Assembly (NCBI RefSeq): GCF_022605725.1
Contig: NC_065551.1
Span: 29,016,001 to 29,080,000 of the forward strand
DNA: 64,000 bases
Direction of reading: 5' to 3'
DNA from: Anthonomus grandis grandis
Lineage: Eukaryota > Arthropoda > Insecta > Coleoptera > Curculionidae
Part shown: one piece after another, positions 49,168-61,299 of the stretch
How the letters are laid out: each line of letters begins with the position of its first letter
Position numbering within the stretch: position 1 is the first letter of the stretch
The notes under the pieces: model-generated
Seen by the model: the letters and a program-made list of their open reading frames with translations, nothing else
Told to the model about the DNA's origin: nothing
The model's database searches: none
Translations under genes and position numbers: made by a program

Positions 49168-49243
49168 CTGATAATTACCCTGTTCTCTAAGTCTTTTATG
49201 TTCTTCAGTAGTTCTTTCGGGAGCTCATTTGGTCCGGTATAGT
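49168..49243 (-). other. candidate 5' untranslated exon of the large gene
   Basis: A 76-base segment is bounded on the minus strand by an AATTTTAG acceptor and a TATCAG|GTATGTT donor. If joined to 47967, the frame of the large protein meets TGA 20 codons upstream of the splice with no intervening ATG, which supports Met at 47955. A short upstream frame (ATGAGCTCC...TGA, seven codons) lies in it. Confidence 0.5.
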
Positions 49244-50559
49244 CTAAAATTATTAAACACGATAGTTCAATATATGCATAATTTGCTACAATAAACAACG
49301 TGAAATATTGTTAAACAGTAGAAATATTAATAATTGCAAGGATTTTCATAAACATTGTCTACCAAAGTGTACCAAATTAAAAAAATATTGTAACTTCAAA
49401 ATCAGCCTATATAGAATTTAATTAGGGCCTAAAATTAAAAATCAAGACTTAATTTAGGTTTTTATGTTTGATTCTAAAACACTTATTGACAGAGTGACTT
49501 TACCTATTGTATTGTGTACTATAAGCGACCTCATTTTGAAGAAACAGTTAATTCAACATACATGTATTACATACACTCATATTAATGCAGACATACCAAA
49601 TTTCTACTATAGAACGAAAAAACTGTAAGGAAAAGAACCACTTGAATTTCCATATACATTTTTAAAAAATCTTAACAATAACAGTAATATTGTATAAGTC
49701 CGCTTATTATTTACCATCATATCTCCAAATCTTAGCAAAAGTTAATGATAACAAAACATAGGACAGAAATAAATTAATTATAAAAAATATACAAAAACCT
49801 TAATTTTTATTCATATAAATCCATTTGTTTTATAGTCCACACATCTCCAAACCGCTCTGCATCTGCGCATATCCCGTTGCGAAATTTGCTTTGAGTAACA
49901 TTTTTAACCATGTTTAATTATAAATAATAATGCAGTTACAAAACAAATAAAATGCATAAAATATACATATACTTTATTATTAAGTTTAAGTGTAAATAAT
50001 TTTTTTAGTTTAAGTTAATTAATTTTATTTGAAACTATGTATAACTATAAAAAATTATGTAAAGCTCCTAGTAAAAAATTTCAGATTTCGGATTGTTTAC
50101 TAATGTTAATACATCAAAAAATGTTTGCACACGTCAAATAGATTTAAAGTAAATTTAATGAGATACATACCTAAAATCTAAAATGCCTTTTGTCTTATAT
50201 GGCAGCCTAGTAAGAAAATTGCATTTTTTTTTAAATCCAGAGATTTACAAATCTATGAGTTTTGAAATTAATTGACACAGATAAGAACACAAGTCTGAAA
50301 AAAGAAACTAAAGTAAAATATAAAAACAAATCTTTGGTATTCAGCAAATATACATATTATAGTACGACAACATAATATGTACATATTATTGTCACAGATT
50401 TACAGAATACTTGAAACTTGTAGACATTCTCAATTGATATAATATTATAGTAGTTTATGTATAAATCTTTCGTATTATATCTCCTAAGGAGATTGTATAG
50501 ATAATTATTTCTTCCTTCCAGGATGCCACAAAATCGACAGATACTGTAGGTGTACCAAG
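49244..50559. other. non-coding DNA upstream of the large gene, with one diverged repeat copy
   Basis: Probably 5' intron. Around 49840-49890 lies a CCGCTCTGCATCTGCGCATATCCCG-like segment related to ones at 54.11-54.16 and 54.38-54.46 kb. Nothing else was recognised. Confidence 0.4.
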
Positions 50560-51390
50560 AAAAAAAACTTTCTATTAGTTTTCTAATATTCTAAATTTTG
50601 ACCATGAACCATTGGTTGTGGACTTATTCTAGGTCGATTACTAATCAGCATATATATGCCTATGTTCGTGTTCGTTTAGGTTTAAGCTCAATGTATATGA
50701 TTGAAGCCATTCTTGTATTATATGCAGATTGTAACTTCTTTATTTCGTTCTTCCAGAGTACTTCATAATAGCTTCAGTAGCAAATAGTTTAATTCTAACT
50801 TTGAAATTGAGTTAATTTATAGAGGGGACAATGTGGGACCCAGTATGGATCCCTGAGGTAGTGACTACTAAGTCTGAACTTATTGTGCCGTACCACCCTT
50901 TAAGTATCTTGCTGCGTTTCAACTTACCACCCAACATATCATGGTCGTCAGTGTCAAATGCCTGTTGCAGGTCAAGAGACACCACTGCAAACTTTTTATC
51001 ATGATCTATTTGATATTAAAGTTCTGGTATTACACTAACAATTGATGAATGTCTTGAGTTAATAACAGTCAAGGTTAATATTTCTCAAATATCTTGGGAA
51101 GCACTGAAATTTGACGGCATTGTTAGCATTTCCTTTACCGTCATCTTTGAAAATAGGTCGGACCTTAGCTATCCTAATTTTTTTAGAAACTTCCCTACTT
51201 GATAAAGATCATCCAGCCAAAAAAATATTATTGTCATAAAAGCAGGACCACTCTAATACATCCTCAGCTTGAGTACATGTACAGAAGAAAAGGGTAGAAT
51301 GTTTTTCTGAGCAAAAGCCTGCCCACAGTCATGCCTGTATCCCAAGTCTGCAACAACCCCGGCTGGTCTCCTCTGAAGTTCAATATTATC
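50560..51390 (-). mobile_element. LINE reverse-transcriptase remnant
   Basis: On the minus strand near 50870-51000 the frame reads KFAVVSLDLQQAFDTDDHDML, the DLSKAFDTVDH motif with the first catalytic Asp. A decayed GIHTGSHIVPS follows where GVPQGSILGP is usual. Stops are present throughout. The remnant directly abuts the transposon at 51433. Confidence 0.65.
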
Positions 51391-51432
51391 TTGCTAAAAC
51401 TGTAACGAAAACACCAAAATAAAATCTCACTA

Positions 51433-53706
51433 TACAGGGTGAATCGTTAGGTCGTTTTATGAAAAAAGTTCCTATGAACGTATGTCGGGAGTTGCTTTGT
51501 TTCTGAGATACAGGGCGATGAAGGTTCAAACAAATTACGGTATTTTAAAAATACTATAACTATCCTTAAACCGATTTGGTTGAAATTTGGTGCAGTTATT
51601 TGAAGTTATAAGACGCTTATTTAGCTGTAACTAGATTGAAATTATTAGGTCCAGTGGCGTGTGAGTGGGCACCACATGCTTATTGTTGAGAAAAAAACAA
51701 GGCCAATAATGGTTTTGCAGTTTTTTATTTATTTTTGTATTTAAGCAACTAAAAATACACCTTTTTCGTATCTTATATTATCTTCATATCTGGCTTTGTT
51801 TTCGAAAAAAAAAATTTTAGGTATCTTTAACTCATTCTAAAAATTATCCATGGACGACAACATGAGATAAAAACCAATTAATTCGATAAACAATTTCGAC
51901 CTTAAAGTAAATGAGCATAATGCCCACCTTCTGATAAAATACACGACTGCAAACGATTTGTCATTGAGTGTCTGACACGCTCAAAAATACCTGGAGTATC
52001 CCTTATGATATTGCAATTGACAATTATCCGATTCCTCAAGTCATTCACATCTAGAACAGGAGTTTTATAAACAAGAGCCTTCAGATGGTCCCATAAATAG
52101 TAATCCAGGGGATTCATATCAGGACTGCGAGCCGGCCAATTTTGAGCTCCTGCACGTCCAATCCAGCAATTAGGGTTTATGACGTCGAGATGCTGACGAG
52201 CAAGAACACTGAAATGAGCTGGAGCCCCGTCGTGCATAAACCACATGTTGACTCTTACTTGTAGGGGTACTTCTTCTAATAAAGTGGGTAAATGGTGTTG
52301 CAAGAAATCCGTGTAGGATTCACCTGTTAATCTTGCCGGTAAAAAAAATGGGTCAATTAGGTAGTCACCAATAATTCCTATACAAACGTTCAGCGAAAAT
52401 TGTTGCTGAAAATGAGTTTCTCTAATAACGTGGGGATTTTCGTCGGCCCAAAAATGATCATTGCGGAAGTTCATAATAGCATCTCTTGAAAAATTTGCCT
52501 CGTCCGTAAATAAAATATTTGGTAGGAAATTATTATTGTGTGCCATCGTATGAATCAACCACCTGCAAAACATTAATCTTGGATGAAAACCCCGAGGCAG
52601 TAGAGCTTGTACACGCTGTTTGTGTTTCTTTTTAGAACTTTCCAAACGGTTTTTGAACTGACTTCAAGCTGCAGTGCAATCTTCCTGATACTATTGGAAG
52701 GATCTTCTTCTATCGCATCAAGTATAGCTTCTTCCAGTTCAGGCGTTAGAGTTTCTGGTCTTCCACCACCCATATTTTTATTAAAACTCCCAGTTTCACA
52801 TAATCTTGCATGTAGTTTTCTAAATGTTTTTGCACATGGAATTACTCTGTTAGGATATCTGTCCTGGTAAATTCTTCGTGCTTCTTCCGCATTTCCATTT
52901 GCTAATCCATAAATAAAGTGCATGTCGGTCATTTCATGGTTAGTAAAATTATTCATGATGGAGTAATGAATCACTGCTAATTGACAGCTGAATTTTACTT
53001 ATAGCAATTCTATCACTGTCAGCTGGTCTCCAAAGCAGGTAGGTACAAAGGAGGTACTTGAATGGACTTGCCAATTATTTGTCATAAGAAGCAATGTATT
53101 TGTTATTTTGTTGTGTTTCAAAAATCTGATAATAAAAATCGTAGAAGTTGAATGTTTATTATCATAGTAAACAAGACACAAGAGACCAAAAAGTTGTGCA
53201 TTGGAGGGTGGACATTTTGCTCATGTACTTTAAGGTCGAAATTGTTTATCGAATTAATTGGTTTTTATTTCATGTTGTCGTCCATGGAGAATTTTTAGAA
53301 TTTGTTAAAGATACTTAAAATTTTTTTTCTCGAAAACAAAGCCAGATATGAAGATAATAAGATAAGATACGAAAAAGTTGTATTTTTAGTTGCTTAAATA
53401 CAAAAATAAATAAAAAGCTGCAAAACAATTAATTATTGGCCTTGTTTTTTTCTCAACAATAAGCATGTGGTGCCCACTGACACGCCACTGGACCTAATAA
53501 TTTCTATTTACAGCTAAATAAGCATCTTATAACTTCAAATAACTGCACCAAATTTCAACCAAATCGGTTTAAGGATAGTTATAGTATTTTTAAAAAACCG
53601 ATATTTTTTTGAACCTTCATCGCCCTGTATCTCAGAAACAAAGCAACTCCCGACATACGTTCATAGGAACTTTTTTTCATAAAACGACCTAACGATTCAC
53701 CCAGTA
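51433..53706 (-). mobile_element. mariner-like transposon with very long terminal inverted repeats
   Basis: The two ends are inverted copies of each other for about 490 bases (51433 to about 51925 and about 53215-53706), starting TACAGGGTGAATCG and TACTGGGTGAATCG. TA flanks each side. The minus-strand transposase lies in two overlapping frames. 52573-52974 carries a DUF4817-type helix-turn-helix (EEARRIYQDRYPNRVIP, GRPETLTPELEEAILDAI). 51902-52645 carries the DDE domain: LFTDEANFSRD, WFMHDGAPAHFS and NWPARSPDMNPLDYYLW, with 36 residues between the second Asp and the SPD Asp. The frames meet near 52640 at an A-rich run, so a one-base indel appears to be the only lesion. The repeats are highly similar, so insertion is fairly recent. 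Confidence 0.92.
51902..52974 (-). pseudogene. transposase of the long-TIR element, one frameshift
   Basis: The N-terminal frame includes the start (MIHYSIMNNF or the later MNNF Met) and runs through the helix-turn-helix to VWKVLK. The DDE frame picks up at KKHKQRVQALLPRGF. All three acidic catalytic positions are visible. The C-terminus ends SEGGHYAHLL at a normal family position. It is either a pseudogene by one indel at an A run or an element whose sequence carries an assembly error there. Confidence 0.85.
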
Positions 53707-54380
53707 TAGTTTCGTACCGTAGTTAGGAAACACCCTGTATTACGCTTTTACTACCTTCCCCTACTTTATGAAAGTCGGTACGCCAATGAGTCTTTGAGCA
53801 AAGTGATGAAATATATTCACAGGTTTCTCTAATGTTAAAAATTAAGCTAAATCTTTGCGGAGAGAATTACAATTGATTTATTGATTACTTAAGTAATGAT
53901 ATTGATATAAATATGAAAAATAATTTCCAGCATTTTCTCCTGACCAATATAATGTCAAAAAAAATCCAATAATGTCAGATTGACAGTTTCCAAGATATAG
54001 CCGCGATTCACGCTTACTGAAACACCCTCTACATACGAAAATATAAACACATTTTCAAAAGAAAATTAAAAATAAACGTATTTCTATATATCTTTTGTTT
54101 TTACCCCGATATCCCCTAATCCTTCCGCACTGCATTCCACCCGTTCTATTCCATTTGCCTTTACTAGCCATGCTTAATAAATTCCAAACTACGATATATA
54201 ATATAAAAATAAATAAATTGCTATTGAAAAAACATGCTATTATGCGAATTTAGTTATATGCATTTTAGCACGAAACTGAAATAAATTTTTTTTAACTGAT
54301 ATTAGAATAACTTTAATGAACATCAATACGAATATATAAACATATTCTCCAAAACAAAATAACAGTAAATTAAACATTAT
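53707..54380. repeat. dispersed repeat copy 2 and diverged minirepeats
   Basis: 53930-54035 matches 1250-1345, ending TGAAACACCCT. A second AAACACCCTGTATTA tip is at 53728-53742. At 54110-54160 a CCTTCCGCACTGCATTCCACCCG segment resembles the one near 54390-54450. No coding sequence is seen. Confidence 0.5.
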
Positions 54381-55430
54381 TTTCATTCCGCGTATCCCTT
54401 AATCCGCTCTGCTTCTGCACTACGTTCCGCCAATTCCGTTGCGTCTGCACACACAACGCGTGGGGCGTGTACCTAAGCTCTTGCCTCTATGTCATCTTAC
54501 CCAACACATCAGACGATAGGCAGACAACATCACATAATATGTCGATAACCCCCGATCGCCCGACTACATAAAGGCAGAGAAAAAAAACATCAAAATGTGA
54601 AAATCACTTACCTAGTTAGAATTAGTATCAATATTGCGATAAACTCACGCAGCAAAACGATACAAACCTTTTAATTAATAAAATCGATAACAGTTGTAGT
54701 TTATCTATTTTCCCAAGCCCATGCTGCGCCCAAAGATAATCGAATATTATTAAACTACACACTGCGCATACATACCACATAATCCTTATGACGTCACGAC
54801 ACATACCGACGCCATTTTAAACACAAGCTTCACTTTATTTCAACTTAATTCTTAAATAAGTAGAATTATCAGTAGTGTCGTATCAAAAAGCACTAAAACT
54901 ATCAGTAAAGTCGCCAAAATGAATAAATTAAACCAAAATAACTATTAAAAGTTTATAAAAAACGTGCAACGGCAACACAAACACGAACCGGCCGCCATAT
55001 TGGATTTATCCGTTGGGCGTTGTCGCATGCTTTATATTAAAAAAAAAACCTCTTTTAACTGAATTTATTACCAAATAAAATCATATTCTACTGTTTTATT
55101 TTCAATTACTTTTAATTAATATCATGCCAAACAAGACGAAACGTTAAACGCGAAATGTTAACGTAAACGCGTGTACGAAGAGTACACTCCCGAAATACAC
55201 CCGGCGTGGATTTAATAGAGGCCAACGCAATGTAATTCTTACCTATAATTCAGTCACTCATTATACAGTTCACAAATAAATCAATATAATTCACTTTTAA
55301 ACGATCATCACAAGAGTTTTTTCACAGAATATTTATTGGTTTCGACCAGCGGCGGCCATATTCTCGTGTTTATGCCAGTTGACAGAAAGACAACATGGCC
55401 GCCATATAGGAAGTTTGCGCATTGGCCGAC
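54381..55430. promoter_or_regulatory. presumed divergent promoter of the large gene and NAA20
   Basis: This is the GC-richest part of the right half. It contains three GGCCGCCATAT-type boxes (54990-55000 plus, 55351-55360 partial, 55395-55407), which match the YY1/Pleiohomeotic core GCCAT within a longer conserved context. It lies between the 5' end of the large minus-strand gene and NAA20 on the plus strand. Transcription starts cannot be fixed. Confidence 0.45.
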
Positions 55431-56076
55431 GTTGCCGGTTGAATTGTTGGATGCCAAAAAAATGACCAATTTAGGAAATTCATTCGAAAAAACGCTTATT
55501 GTTAATTATTTTTTGTTAAATTATGGTATTGAGGTCAAAATAGGACCATTTTTGTATTGGGTTTATCACATTTAATGGCGTGCAATGATCAATAAAAATA
55601 GATACATTTTACGTGCAAAGTTGAAATGGGGCAATTAATTCATCCAAAGAAAGTTTTTTTTTCATTATTATTAAAAAAAAATATATATATCATCATTAAA
55701 AAAATCCACTAATAACGTGCTAATAAAAATGAAAAATGGAGGGAGAACTGACCAGGTTGCCAGACTATCCAACAATGTTCCATTTGATTTATATTAACCG
55801 ATTATTAACCTAAATTTATTGGTTAAATTGTATATATATAATTTAAACCTCATGCTAAAAAAATGCTTCCTCCATTCAAATCCACCGTTGCCAATTTGTG
55901 CTTTTCCAATGATAAAGTTTATGGCACTAACCAACATTTATCCAACAACCAAATAAAAACATAACCTCATTTTTTTATGTGAGCATTATTTTTATTTTTA
56001 GTTTGGAGAGTGGGTTGAAAATTAAAATATACTGAAAAAACAACTAAATTATTTATTGCAGTATAACGTATTCGCC
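55431..56076 (+). other. NAA20 5' leader region
   Basis: AT-rich DNA ending in a TTATTGCAG acceptor at 56061, 16 bases before the NAA20 ATG, which implies an untranslated first exon further upstream. A 79-codon frame at 55336 has no family resemblance. Confidence 0.4.
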
Positions 56077-59000
56077 ATGACTACTTTACGGCCTTTTGTT
56101 TGTGATGATATGTATCGTTTTAATAACGTGTAAGTATGTTATAATTTACCAATTTTTCTATGATAAACTGGCTTGATCTTGCTTTTGTTGCTTTATTCAT
56201 GTTACACATCATGGTTCTACTATTATCCTATTTTTTGTACAGTTCCTATATTATAACTTTAGAAATCAATTCAGAGATGTATTTAAATCAAATCATTTAT
56301 CAATCAAGTAGAGCACATTTTAATCAGTACTAACCAGGAGTTTATGTAATAAAATTCAAACTGTATATTTTCTTTTTTCATTTATTGATGACTTCATACT
56401 CACCTGTTCCGAATAAGCTTGTTTGACCAACAGGGTCTATATCAGATCAATTGAATAAAAAATCTTTATTTGTCCCAGAAACTACAGATATACCTAGTTG
56501 ACATCATACAACTAAATATATGTAAAAAAACTAAAATTAGGTTGTACTGTCAAAAACAACCTAAAAGTTTTTTTTCTAGAGACCATACTTCTAAAGGTAG
56601 CTTGTTGAAAATTTGCATGAGATTAAACTGAACATTTCTTTGAATGAAACTAAAATTGCACTTAATGTTTCTTAAAACATGTTTATATCTGGTGATGTAT
56701 TCTTCGGTACTCTCAGAATAAAGTCAGGATTTTCCTTGACACAAATTAAAGCCTCCAGAAAATAAGTTGATGGTAGTGTTAAAATTTTACTGGCTTTAAA
56801 TTTTTGCTTTCAAGTTTCTCTTGTTTTAAGGTTGTATATATTTATGATGCAATGTCACCCCAGAAGGCAACTTCATACCTTGGTTGAGAGTGGACATACA
56901 ACTAATAGACATAATATGCAATTTTTTATGTCCTTGATCCTATTTTAGTTATTTCTGTTGTTTGTTTATGATTGACTTGATAATATTTCCATCATAAACT
57001 GGCTAGACTTTTATTGTTATTATTTATTAATTTTTGTCTAGTACCTTAGTATATCCTCATTTATGTTCTTACAGTTTCCATGATATGATTATGCCATTAT
57101 AAAAATGCATAAAAAAATAAATAGATTGTGCTATTGTTTTGCATGTTATTACTGTTTTGTTTGTTATTTGAACTTATATTTGTTACTCCTCAATATTAGG
57201 TTTTGTCCAGTATCTGCAGTGTAACTAACCTAAATATGTCTTGAGTCGAAGGAAGTCAACCATGTTTCACAAACAGACCTTTATTATAATTAAATGTATT
57301 GCATTTTTGGTTATGGCTGCTTAGATACATAAAATAAAAAAATAGTAAAAACTGTTTATTTTTATCTAGTTGAGTCAGCCATTTCGATGGGCTGGAAATA
57401 TCCTATTTATACCATTTAAGGATAAATGTTATTCTACTGAAGTACAGCATTGGTCACAAAAGTCATGGTGAAATCTATGGTTAGCTATAAAACTTGAACA
57501 CTAAGTTGCTTTTATCATCAATGCACTTTACATCTACACATAAGTATAATTTAATACTCCATTACCTAATTACCAAAGCTCATAAAATGACAGTTATATA
57601 AAATTAAACCTTACACCAATGTTACATCAAAATTTAACCCTTGGATATTTATTCTATCTAAGCACAAAATCTTAGAGGCAAGAAAGTTTATCATAGAGTT
57701 AAACTATTAGATAATATGTTTTGCTTTAAGCATCATCAGACATCTAGTGCCTGTACTAACAAAATAACTATAAGATAGACACTTTTGGATTTCATTATAG
57801 ACTTTCTTGACACTGATTTGAAAACTTCTTATTTAAATATCTATCTGAGAATTAATAAAATATGTCCACAAATTTTAATTATTAAATTACTTTTCATTCC
57901 TATGCAGTAAAGCTCTCACTAAGGCCCATTTTGTTCAGTACAACCTGAGGTGATAAAATTTAAACTGCAAGTTTTTACTTTTTTGAGCACCTCATAAGCT
58001 AAAAACTGAGTATATAGGCACCATTATTGAAGATATTTCTAAGATTAAAAAAATAGAAAAAGTATTTACACAATAATTGAATATCTATTCTAAGTAAGGT
58101 TGTAGAGAATCCGACAATAATGATCTGCAACTAATAATGAGATTTTTATAATTTATATACTTAAAAATGAATTTATTCTTGCTATATAAACACATTGCCT
58201 TTTTATGTTTAAAAGTCTCAAAGTAAGGAAACAATTTTATAATGTACTGCGAATATAATTTTTTCTTAAAACTTATTAAGTCAGCTATTGTTCCATTCTC
58301 TAATGTCCTTTTTTTTCATATTTTCTTCACTATTACTTGTCTGGGATGTGATAACCGAATCAAATAAATAATTTGCCTGATATATTTCATTAAATAAAAG
58401 AATCAATAGGCATAAATATGGTCGGTTCATTACGGTTGGTAAACAAATTAATAATGTCACTAAATAATCACTGTTATATCTCTAAATGTCCAAAACCAGC
58501 TCATTTCTTATATTCTTACTAAAATTTGCTTCTATTTAAATTTTTAGATAAGAAATACCATTTTTCAGTCTGGTTCATAGTATAAAATTTAAAAAGTATT
58601 TGTCATTACTTTATTATATTCATCAGTTAAGAAATTGGAATGAAAAAAATCTTTTGAATTTTGTGTCTCAATAGAGGTACAAAATTAAATATCATTAACC
58701 CTATTTATAACGAATATTTAATAATTACATGGATGATTCTCTTGATCATCATAATTATTAACATCATCACTTACTACGGACTTTACTTTTCCTTACAGAA
58801 ATTTGGACCCATTGACTGAAACCTATGGCTTGTCATTTTATATGCAATATTTGGCACATTGGCCTGAATATTTCCAAGTTGCAGAATCACCTAGCGGGGA
58901 AATCATGGGATACAGTTAATATTTATTTAAAAAAAAATATATTTACCACTAAATTTATTAACAATTTTTAGTTATGGGAAAGGCAGAGGGAGTTGGAGAA

Positions 59001-59537
59001 AACTGGCATGGCCACGTCACGGCTTTAACAGTGTCTCCAGATTTCAGAAGACTTGGATTGGCAGCCGCACTCATGAATTTCTTGGAAGAAGTATCTGAAA
59101 GGTAAGTCATCCCTTCATCTATAGGCACTAACAATAATTTCATATTATTTTATCGTAATTGGATTGACAATTTTCTTTTTAGAAAACGTGCCTATTTTGT
59201 AGATCTTTTTGTAAGAGTAAGCAACAAAGTTGCAATAAATATGTATACCAATCTAGGATACATTGTGTATAGAACGGTACTGGAATATTATTCTGGAGAT
59301 CCAGATGAGGACGCCTATGGTAACGATTATGATATAAACTTCATTTATTATAATAGGCTTACATTAAATTTTGCAAACAAATCATCAGTTTCTTAATAAT
59401 AACTAAATTGATTTTTATTTAAATTAAAAAGATTTTATTTTCTGTTTTTAGATATGCGAAAAGCTTTATCGAGAGATGTGACTCAGAAATCTGTTGTTCC
59501 TCTTTCACATCCTGTTCGCCCAGAAGAAGTTGACTGA
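56077..59537 (+). CDS. Naa20: NAA20, catalytic subunit of N-terminal acetyltransferase B
   Basis: Five exons (56077-56129, 58799-58914, 58972-59101, 59183-59319, 59452-59537) join in frame to 173 residues; human NAA20 has 178. The start MTTLRPFVCDDMYRFNNVNLDPL is family-typical. The GNAT fold shows YLAHWPEYF (35-43), the HGHVTAL strand (69-75), the acetyl-CoA loop RRLGLA (82-87), VDLFVRVSN (106-114) and INMYTNLGYIVYRTV (118-132). The C-terminal PDEDAYDMRKALSRD and HPVRPEE (165-171) are conserved. With the auxiliary subunit NAA25 it forms ribosome-bound NatB, which acetylates Met-Asp, Met-Glu, Met-Asn and Met-Gln N-termini in the cytosol. Intron 1 is 2.7 kb and the other introns are short. All splice sites fit GT-AG and no lesion is visible. 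Confidence 0.97.
56130..58798. other. NAA20 intron 1
   Basis: AT-rich intron. The only notable item is a minus-strand CTGATGA-hairpin-AAAC motif at about 57715-57740, described in the findings. Confidence 0.8.
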
Positions 59538-60399
59538 TACACTAACGACATTTGAAATAATTAAATTATTTAATTTTCATAGGATTTTTTGATCTATGCT
59601 GATTAGAAGATTATATACTTTTTCGTAACTTTAATAAGTTTATATTCTTCAAAAAAAATATAATTGCTGGCATATTTTTAAAATCGTTTATTTCTATCTC
59701 TACTTCAGAATGTTTTAAACTTTTTAATAGATTTATTATTCGGGGATTTTAATATTTCTTCTTTTTTCACGGGCTACAGTTAAACTGGTCGTAATATAAT
59801 CGCCAAAATATGAAGAACTTGCTAGTCTATACGCTAACCTGACAATTTGATGAAGATGAAAGCATTCAAAAAACACAAATTGTCTTGCTCAAATGGGTCA
59901 ACAGCATATATTTCTGCATACATTTGTTTTGTGTTTATATTTTTAAAGAAATATTAAAAATGATAAGGCAAAACATATCTTTTATATATAATTTATTGAA
60001 CATTTTATAAGAGGATTTGACGAACCCTTAGTACGTCACACAATTGCAGAGAATCCTTTATTTTTTAATTACAGGAAGGCTAAATATTATTCGAACATAG
60101 TTGACATGTTTAGTTAGACATGTCATGTGCTGCCTCAATTTTTTTAAAACTGTTGGTCTTTGCTTTTTAGATTATAATAAAATTTCTTGGGGTAGTATAT
60201 TGGACACACAGCATCAAAAAACTTGGTTTCCCAAATTTCTTCGAAAGAGGAAGTGTAAATCATAAAATAGGATATTTTTTAACAGGTTATTCATATGTTT
60301 TTTGTGTACAAAAGTGTTGGATGATGAAACATATTATAAACCCAAATTAAGTGCCAAAAATCAATTCATCAAAACTCCTTATTTAACAGAAAATCGACT
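59538..60399 (+). other. NAA20 3' untranslated region and downstream DNA
   Basis: AT-rich non-coding sequence with no clear canonical polyadenylation signal close to the stop. Nothing else was recognised. Confidence 0.4.
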
Positions 60400-61290
60400 T
60401 CGGAAAAAAACCGGAATTAATAGGTGCTCAATCGGATTCATAGTCCGGTAATTCTTCTGGCCAGTTCATGCGCTGAACATTGGCTTCATCTAACACAAAA
60501 TGAGCTAGAACAATTAAGCTTATGTCATTTTCTAAAACAAAAACGCGAGTGGAGTACTATAACCATGCATGATGCTCCCCTTAAGCATAACTGTCTCTCT
60601 TTGATAAGGAACCACTTCTTGAGGAAAGACTAACGTGCTGCACGTCCTCACTTTCTGCATACCCTCATAAAATCACTTGTCAATCCAAATTGGGACCCAT
60701 TTGAAAAAAGGTCATTTCTCCATTGGGGTAAAAGACTTTTTCTATGATTACGACCCCATGCTAACTCAACAGCTTTATGTGCTCTAGTACGTCTCGGCAC
60801 TCTTAAAGGTCTCTTTGATCGCCAATTGGTACCACCCAGCCTTCGTCGAATTGTAAGCCTAGAATTGAATCTTCCGTTCGTTCTTCTGAAATATATTCTT
60901 ACCACTGTGACTGTGATGTTTCTATTAAATCGAACAAAATTGGCTAAATATCGACCTTTTCTTTTGTGTTTAACAAGATGACGCCCACTACAAGGTTTCC
61001 TATTCACACGTCCAGACAGGCTTTCTAGGAAGGCCAAGCCTTGGTTGGTGATATTCCATGATTTAACCAGTTCTGTTGATGTTGATCAGTCACTCGACAT
61101 TTTATACCATATCACTCAATATTCAAGGGTTCCATATAATAACATCACTTGTCATAACACGATTTTATTCTCAACAACACAAGTCGATGAACGTGTTCTT
61201 TCTTAGGCGTACAAGTGAAAGTGATTTTGGTAGTGCTCCGATTATTTTAATACAGCAAAGGAAAAAGTTATATAAGGGTGAATAATAAAA
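60400..61290 (-). pseudogene. decayed Tc1-like transposase
   Basis: The open minus-strand frame 60648-61037 carries Tc1 features: a helix-turn-helix tail (RFNSRLTIRRRL), LRVPRRTRAHKAVELAWGRNH and LLPQWRNDLFSNGSQFGL. In the last, the usual catalytic Asp of FSDESRF is Asn. Downstream pieces near 60420-60480 show WPEELPDYE and, in another frame, TMNPIEHLL, matching the WPARSPDLNPIEHLWD end. The element is inactive. Confidence 0.75.
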
Positions 61291-61299
61291 TCTGCTAGA

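Noticed and set aside
49168..49243. A coding reading of this exon giving a charged peptide (NELPKELLKNIKDLENRV)
   Set aside because: Joined to the giant exon, that frame does not match the large protein's frame, whereas the in-frame reading hits a stop upstream; a leader exon is simpler.
60424..60633. 69-codon plus-strand frame
   Set aside because: Antisense to the C-terminal part of the decayed Tc1 transposase.
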